Below are positions 57,759-64,000 of a stretch of DNA of 64,000 nt, piece after piece; position 1 is the stretch's first letter; every line of letters begins with the position of its first letter. The position numbers were made by a program, and so were the translations under genes. Origin of the DNA: Heliocybe sulcata (taxonomy: Eukaryota > Basidiomycota > Agaricomycetes > Gloeophyllales > Gloeophyllaceae). The stretch lies in assembly GCA_004369045.1 (NCBI GenBank), contig ML213513.1, positions 474,968 through 538,967 on the forward strand, in the 5' to 3' direction. The notes below the pieces were generated by a model, which saw only the letters and a list, made by a program, of their open reading frames with translations, made no database searches and was not told where the DNA came from.

Positions 57759-58539
57759 CTATGTCTGCGAAGAGATCCAGTCAGCACTGTGCATCAGCTT
57801 CGGGGGCAAAGAAAACCAACCTCGGCAGCGGCGGCGGCAGCATCCTCCTCGTCCGCCTTCTCGGCGTCAGCCTCGGCCTCGGGCTCCTCAGCGATGGTCT
57901 CCTCCTTCGCAGCCTCCACGGGCTTGTCGTTTGCCTTGGCCTGCGCATGTCAGCGTCCCGCGTAACACCTTATCGGCGAGAACATACCTTGGACACAGGC
58001 TTCTTCGACCCGGCTCGCGAGGGAGGCTTCGCGGACCCAGCGCGCGACGCCTTGGACGCGGGCTTGGACACCTTTGAGGCGGGTTTCTCGGCTTTGGACG
58101 CGGGCTTGGAGCCCGCCTTGGACGCCTTGGAAGCAGGCTTGATTGGAACATCAGCCTTCAACGCGGTTAGAGGCGCGGTAAGGAAAACGCCTACCTTCTT
58201 CGCCGGCGGAGGCTGCACCTCATCTTTCTCTTCAGCGTCGCCGTTCGTCTCCAGCACGCCATTCGCCTCCTCCGCATCCTTCTCGTCGGCGGTACGCTTC
58301 TTGCCCCGGCTCTTCGGCGCGGGCTTCGCTTTCTCCTTTACCTTCTCCTCCTCTTCTACCTTCTCCTCGTCTGCTTTCTTCTCTTCGTCGCCGTTAGCAG
58401 CGGGTTTCGCAGCAGCTTTCTTTGCCCTCGGCTTCGCGGGTGCCTTCTTGGGCGGGTCGGCCTTGGGCTGCTCCTTAATGCGCGAGGAGCGGCGTGGAGG
58501 GCCAGCGGGCTCGGCGGGTGCAGCGGCTTTGCGGGGCAT
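57759..58539 (-). CDS. Lys/Ala-rich nuclear-type protein
   Basis: Three or four exons, from MPRKAAAPAEPAGPPRRSSRIKEQ. The sequence is almost wholly Lys, Ala, Glu and Pro. It carries basic patches (PRRSSRIK, KSRGKKR) that resemble nuclear signals or AT-hook-like DNA contacts, an acidic middle, and a repeat region built on KPASK/SKAGS units (about 58005-58140), then an acidic end. The last exon appears to encode only T-stop after an intron (57762-57817). A 39-nt intron after PPPAKK is short and a multiple of three, so retaining it would insert 13 residues without a frame change. Composition suggests a linker-histone-like or chromatin-associated role, but no folded domain is visible. Confidence 0.6.
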
Positions 58540-59612
58540 GGTGCAGTGGCGGGGATGAGAGCGATATGGGAGAGGGCGATGGCGACACGGTTGTTGAACT
58601 GAGGTTGAACAAGGTTCGAGTGGCCCTCGCATGAACCGATCAACAAGCGTCACGTGGGCTACTTCGCGCACTCATCTGCTCCCACGCTTCATTGCGCCAC
58701 AGGCACTTGGGTATGACTTTGGAAGGAGATAGCCTTCTTTGAACATATGTCATAACTATATACGGTTCCGTAAAAGACCATCTGGGTAGTCGCCGCCAGC
58801 TGATTACTACACGGGTAACAAACGTTTCACCACTTGGTGCACTATAATCGTGCTACCATGAAGCTCGCTGAAAGTTCTTGCCCTACCAGAAGGGCATGGC
58901 ATCCATACCCAGTGTGTCTGCCCTTTCTTTTGGGACCCCCAGCTTTCGAGTTGCATACTCGTTTGCGACTTCTCATTGCAAGAGGCGCGACCGCTGCCGC
59001 TGCCTAGGGATTGGACGCTTCCAGACGCCCTTTTCTTCCGTATAAGGCTCGACCGTTTCCGCTTTTGTCATGTCTGATTGCTTTTTGCTATTTCCCAATA
59101 TATTGATCGTTTGACATCTTCAGGTCGTCTCCCTTTTTCCTGTCTCAACGATACAGGCAGTATGGTTTTTCGCTGTTGGAGTCTCATGTTGTCCACTCCC
59201 ATTCCAGCGACTCAGCGTTATCCATACATGTACCGTGTCAGAGAAGTATTGCAGAGAGACCCACATCCCATGTAGGTGACGCGTGGCGAACAGCACCAAG
59301 TAGGAGAAAAGATACCATCTCAATCTGTACAATACTAGGGCACGAATTCCTGAGTTTCGGGGTCACATAGTCGGATTACCGCGTCAAGGGTATGCTTATG
59401 CCGGGCCCTGGATATTTCTGTTACTGCCTGTCAAGCTTTCAAGCGTCGAACCGAGGAATTTGTGGGTGCTGTGGTAGCTTATAGCGTCCTTGATCAAAGG
59501 CACGCAGAGCGCCCGCCACACATTTGATGCCGGGTGTGTGTTAATTAGGATTCGACCAATATTGCCACCGACGGTATGCTAGCAGCGGCCTACAGTCACA
59601 CATCTGTATTCT
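58540..59612. other. Divergent intergenic region
   Basis: About 1.07 kb between two divergent genes. It must contain both promoters. No ORF or repeat stands out. One ACGCGT lies at about 59279, which may be chance. Confidence 0.45.
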
Positions 59613-62600
59613 ATGGCATCCTCATCTTCACCGCTCCCATCATCGTCCGCAGTGACCATCCCTACTCCTGGCAAATCCATTCTTAAAAAGCCTCCGCCAC
59701 CTCAGCAGCCCTTCTTCTCCCTTGCTCGCCTCTCGAAGCTCCTCCCGTCCCAAACCCAGACCCAGCCAGCCAGCAGCATAGTCGAGGATGAACGGACTCT
59801 TAAGCGTGCTCATTTCATCTTGCCCCAGCTCGTCACAGTCTATCCAATCTCGGCTCAGAACCCGCCATCCACGCCGACTCTCAAGGAGGAGAAGCGGACG
59901 GTGGAGCAAAGGGAGGCCGAGAGGAGGAGGAGGATTGTGAGGGGCAATTCGTTCGGGCCAGAGACCGCAGAGACGGACGACTGGTGGACTCTAGATAGGG
60001 TAGAGGCTTTCTACCGCGAGTGCTGCGAGGGGAGAGAGGAGATCCCCATTCCTGCAATATCGGCAGCGTTCCAGGTATGATCCATAGATCCCATCTCTTC
60101 GCGTATTACCTACCCCACGAGCACAGAAAGCTGCGAACACGAATCCTCGCTCTCTCGACCTATCCGGCGTCCAGCTGAACCTCATCACCGCAGCCATCCT
60201 CTCCGACGTATTCACGATTGAATGGGGTCTCCGAAAGCTCGTATTTCGAGAATGCGATCTCGACGAACATGTGCGTGCCCTACAGCTTCCTCGCCGTGCC
60301 CAGAACTCACAATCCACAGATCCTGAAACCTATCCTGCACGCCCTTCTGATCCCCCAATCCCTCACCTTCCTCTGCCTATCCCTCAACCGCAGACTGAAG
60401 CCACCAGCGTTCCGCCTGATCGGGGCGTACGTCGCCAAGGTACGTCGCTCCGCGTCCACCTCATGACAATTGTAGTCAATGGCCGTACGCAGGCCAAAAG
60501 TCTCCAGTTCCTCGACGTTTCGCAAAATGTCTTGGACAAGAAGTCGGTCGAATACATCGCTGCCGCGCTACCCACTGCTCCGAATTCCGGGCTAGAGTCC
60601 CTCAAGCTTGACGACTGCTCGCTCAGGCCTGCAGCCCTTGAAGCTCTAGGTGTGTGTCCTCATTCTGTCAACCATGCCAGCTCGAGTAATCTCATGCATT
60701 CCACTCTAGCCCACGTCGTCCGCACATCTAACCTAAATCACATCTCTCTTCGACATAACAAGATTACTGCGACGGGCGCAGTAGCCCTCGCACTAATGAT
60801 CAAAGACTACCCCGATGCTGTCACCGCCAACAGCAATCCCTCCTCCACCTCTGGCTCCCCCACCATGTCCCCTGTCTCCAGTACAGCTACGCTTACCTCT
60901 CCTCCAGCGACGCCCACATCCTCCACGCAGTCCCTCCCCCCTTCGTCGCCGCTCCCGCCACCGCAGCGAGCAGGCCCGCTCCCGCCGCCGCCGCGGCACC
61001 CCGCCGTGAACCCCGGCGGGCCGGCAACGACCTACACGCCCTACGTCCCGCGCGCGCGCAGGGCGCCGCAGATCAATACGAATGTGCTGAGGGATAGGGA
61101 GGGCAACCCGCTCAGCGCGACGGGGGAGCCGGTCCCGCTGATCACGTCGTCCGCGACGGGCGGGGTTACGACAAGGCATCCGCTGACTGGGGGGGCGAGG
61201 CCGCAGGGGCAGGGGCAGGGGCATCTGGGCCCGAGCGCGGCGTTGTTGGACAAGGTGAGGGCGCTGGATGCGCTCCCCCGGCTTGGGGCGTTGAGGACGT
61301 TGGACCTGAAGGGGAATGATATTCGGGTGGGTGGTTTAGTCCCTTTGTGGGTCGGCGCGGGTGCTGATCGGGCGGTGGGTACAGGGTGGAGTGAGCTATA
61401 TTGCGCAGGTCCTCAAGAGGAATAGAACACTCAAGGTGTTGAATCTGAGTGAGAACAAGTTGGATGTTGGCGCGCTGATGGTTGTTGCGGAGGCTTTGGT
61501 ATGCTATCTTGCGTGTTTTTGGTTGATCCGCGATGAGGCTGACGCAATGTGGTGCGGGGCTGGTAGAAATATAACAGTTGTCTGGAGACGCTGGATTTGA
61601 GCAAGAATCCGTGTTGTGGGCCTGGGTTGGAGGGAGTGCGTCTACTGCATCATCTCTTTTGTGAACGACCACTGATTTCGAGGTTCTATAGATCCAGTCA
61701 CTGCGGACAGCGTTCACACTGAACACGGCTCTGAAGCGGCTATTCCTGTCGTCGACGGGCATGACCTCCGCGGGCGCGATTGCGCTGGCCGAGTTCCTCC
61801 CAGAGTCACAGTCGCTGTTGCACCTTGACTTGACTGCGAATCATCTGGATTTGGCGGGCGTCATGGCTTTGAGCTCAGGCTTGAAAGCGAACCATACGAT
61901 GCGGTGTTTGGATTTGGATATTCCGCCTGGGGATGAGGAGATGGCTAGGTGCGTTTTTCGTGCTCCTTGAAGGGTGACGAACTGACGTCTTGATGTTTGG
62001 CAGGATGTGTCGGGATATTTTAAATTCGTGTATACGGAATACGGAGGAGGCTGAGAGGAGCTCGGCAGCGAGTGCGGCGTATCCGGGGAGTGGAAGAGGG
62101 TTGGGCAAAGGCGTGTGGGGACTTATTGAGGAGAGCGAGCTGGCGAAGACTATCAGGAAGGATGAGGAGAAGAAGGTTAGCGTGGATTTTCTACGCGTGG
62201 CTGTGTACTAATCAAGTCGTAGGTCGGCTCGGACCTTCTTATCCGTGCGTACGGATGTAAGGCGGAACTAGAGGAGCAACTCGCGCGTCCAGGAGAGGTG
62301 GACGGGGAGGTTGTGGAGAAGGTGAAGGAGATGATGGGTCCGCTCAGGACGTTGATCGAGGCGACGGTGGATCCGACGCGGTTGGATGAGATTTTGATGT
62401 TGAATGATACGCTGATGGGGCTGATGAGAAGGACGGGAAGTGGGAGGGGAGCTTTGAGGGAGTTGGGGTTGAGCGACGGGAAGGATATGAGTATCGCGAT
62501 TCCGAATGGACATGCGGAAGCAGAGGCAGAGGGCGAGGAGGGCGAGGACGAGGAGGTGCTGGCAACGCCGAGGGTGGACAAGGGGAAGGGCCGGGCACAG

Positions 62601-63276
62601 CCGGAGCCGGAGGAGGTGGAGAAGATCTTGAGCCCGACAAAGTTCTTGATTACGGAGAGCGATGATGAGGACGAGGGAGAGAAGTACCATGATGCGGCGG
62701 AGGCGCCGGAGTTTGGGTCGCCGTCTCCGACTGATAGGTATGTACAGTGAAGACTGCTTCAGAGAATGGAACGCTCATTGGGTTGAAGGTCGAGGAGCTG
62801 GGTCGCGGAGGAGGGAGAGATATTTAGGAAGGGGAATGTCCTGCTGGGCCCAGCAGAGATGGAGGGCGAGTATGCGGGAGAGGAGCTGCGGAGAGAGGTG
62901 AGTGGCAGGATCCTGCTGCTTCGTCGTCCGTCAAGGCTGATGGGTGTGATAGCTCCTGGAAGTCGAGGTCGAGCGCCCACCGCCGCGGCCGATCATAGAC
63001 GAGTTTGGCATGGAGATACCCCCGCCCGCGGAGGGGACGGAGGCCCCGGAGGAGAAGAAGCCACCCCCGAGACCGTATGTGCCGCGGAGGACGTCGACAT
63101 CGTCGTCAATCGTGTCGCTGAAAACACAAAGCCTTGCGTCGCCCCGGCAGAGCAGCGACGGGGAGCCCGCGCTGGCTGCTGGGGAATCCGCGGCGAGTCC
63201 GACGTCTGCGGTGTCGCCTGGCCCGATGCCGTACCTTACGCGGAGGTCGTCGGCTGCGTCGATTGAGACGCGATGA
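59613..63276 (+). CDS. PPP1R37-like leucine-rich-repeat protein
   Basis: More than ten exons, over 1,000 residues. N-terminus: disordered with GKSILKKPPPP, and LKRAHFILPQLVTVYP, whose KRAHF resembles the RVxF docking motif for protein phosphatase 1. RNI-type leucine-rich repeats follow: SLDLSGVQLNLITAAILSDVF, LVFRECDLDEHILKPIL, SLQFLDVSQNVLDKKSVEYIAAAL, LNHISLRHNKITATGAVALAL, LRTLDLKGNDIR, LKVLNLSENKLDVGALMVV, LETLDLSKN, LKRLFLSSTGMTSAGAIALAEFLPES and LLHLDLTANHLDLAGVMALSSGLKANHTMRCLDLD. The last two closely recall human PPP1R37. A ~150-residue Pro/Ser/Gly-rich segment interrupts the repeats (about 60820-61240). The C-terminus is acidic, then Pro/Ser-rich. Expected role: phosphatase regulator. 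The start is the first ATG. Confidence 0.78.
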
Positions 63277-63847
63277 GCTCGCGGTCCCCGGTTTGAGGGC
63301 TCCCATGCGTGAAGTGTTCGCGTCTGGTGCACGCAGTGCTTGTTTGACTGCCGCTATACCCTGGTACATAGCGAGTGGACGGAACTATTATACTCTAATG
63401 TTGTTTATAGTCTACATGGTGCCGCGTATTACTACGTTCCTACGTTACTCGTGCGTTGACGACTTGATTCGCATCTCAACGAGGGTGCTGGTTGATGGTT
63501 GCCCTGAGCTACAAAGTCGGTGCTGCTTGCATTGAGGTCGGCGTGGATATCTTCATGAGACGCCGATGTTGTTATGGGTCGAACGTCGAACGCCATCGCC
63601 ACATCGATGGGAAGGCCTTCCCCAGGCTTCCTCCCGCGCAATTATGTACTCAATATGCGGGGGTATTACATGAATCTCGGGCCCAGTCCAAGAGGTATAC
63701 TTAGCGGTCCGATATGCGCTACGATTTGACTTCACGCAGGGGTAAGCCGTCGTAGGGCCCGCGCGTCCCCGCTTTCTCTGCCATTTTCTCTGTCATTTCC
63801 TCAATTGACCTGAGCAGCGAGGCTCTCTAACATCTCTCGACTTGAAT
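63277..63847. other. Intergenic stretch
   Basis: 3' flank of the LRR gene and upstream region of the edge gene. Short unrecognised frames only. Confidence 0.5.
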
Positions 63848-64000
63848 ATGCCACGGAAGGCTGGCACAGCAGATGAAGGCGCGGCCGGGCAGCTCGCTCC
63901 TCGTCGCTCGACTAGACTGACCGCTGCTCTTGCTGCGGTTGGTGCTAGTGTGGAGCCCGGTAATGTCAAGAGACCTCGAGAAATAGAGGAGACAGATGAA
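63848..64000 (+). CDS. Start of a gene cut by the window edge
   Basis: An open frame from ATG reads MPRKAGTADEGAAGQLAPRR, then STRLTAALAAVGASVEPG, and is still open at the end. It is basic, with PRRSTR and VKRPRE resembling nuclear signals. The MPRK...PRRS(S/T)R start resembles that of the Lys/Ala-rich protein at 58.5 kb, which may be composition only. Product unknown. Confidence 0.5.
   Translation, partial: MPRKAGTADEGAAGQLAPRRSTRLTAALAAVGASVEPGNVKRPREIEETDE

Overview
This 64 kb window comes from a filamentous basidiomycete, most likely an agaricomycete. The genes are dense and carry many short introns of about 45-65 nt with GT-AG borders. The content fits as well: an expanded F-box family, a Tnp2 (CACTA-type) DNA transposon, a GH92 mannosidase, salicylate-hydroxylase-like FAD monooxygenase, ASE1, a WASP with a CRIB motif, and calmodulin. 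All gene models were spliced by eye from reading frame, splice signals and recalled family motifs, so exon borders may be off by a base or two. No database search was run.

Layout. 0-7.3 kb is transposon territory: a Tnp2 transposase gene on the minus strand, decayed by in-frame TGA codons, lies between two copies of a ~130 bp direct repeat, next to a second decayed ORF. 7.7-11.9 kb holds a GNAT acetyltransferase, a UBR7-type ubiquitin ligase and, divergent from it, a WASP-family actin nucleation promoter. 12.1-17.2 kb holds an eroded aldehyde dehydrogenase (ALDH) copy, an intact ALDH and a proline iminopeptidase-like hydrolase. 17.7-20.6 kb holds a small conserved-looking protein, a hAT-like non-autonomous element that contains the 470 bp assembly gap, and calmodulin. 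21.4-28.5 kb is the catalytic subunit of DNA polymerase epsilon, with two ACGCGT boxes just upstream. 28.9-35.1 kb holds a second iminopeptidase paralog, a synaptobrevin whose start codon appears to be split by an intron, and a secreted GH92 mannosidase.

35.8-41.5 kb holds two F-box genes and a FAD monooxygenase. 42.0-44.5 kb is ASE1/PRC1/MAP65, with E-boxes and an ACGCGT box upstream and one probable GC-AG intron. 44.7-48.0 kb is a large uncharacterised P-loop ATPase, head to head with an F-box pseudogene. 49.6-53.5 kb is a KIN4-like kinase with a very long low-complexity tail. 55.1-57.0 kb is a second intact ALDH. 57.8-63.3 kb holds a Lys/Ala-rich nuclear-type protein and a PPP1R37-like leucine-rich-repeat protein. 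A gene running off the right edge starts at 63848.

How the genes relate. There is no metabolic operon. The core genes (polymerase epsilon, calmodulin, ASE1, WASP, VAMP, UBR7) are ordinary housekeeping genes. Lineage-specific duplicates are inserted among them: three ALDH copies, two iminopeptidases, three F-box relatives, and an ATPase-family gene plus a relic of it 26 kb away. The most novel items are the P-loop ATPase family, the hAT-like element with a perfect target-site duplication, the CpG-type decay of the CACTA element and the split start codon in the synaptobrevin gene.
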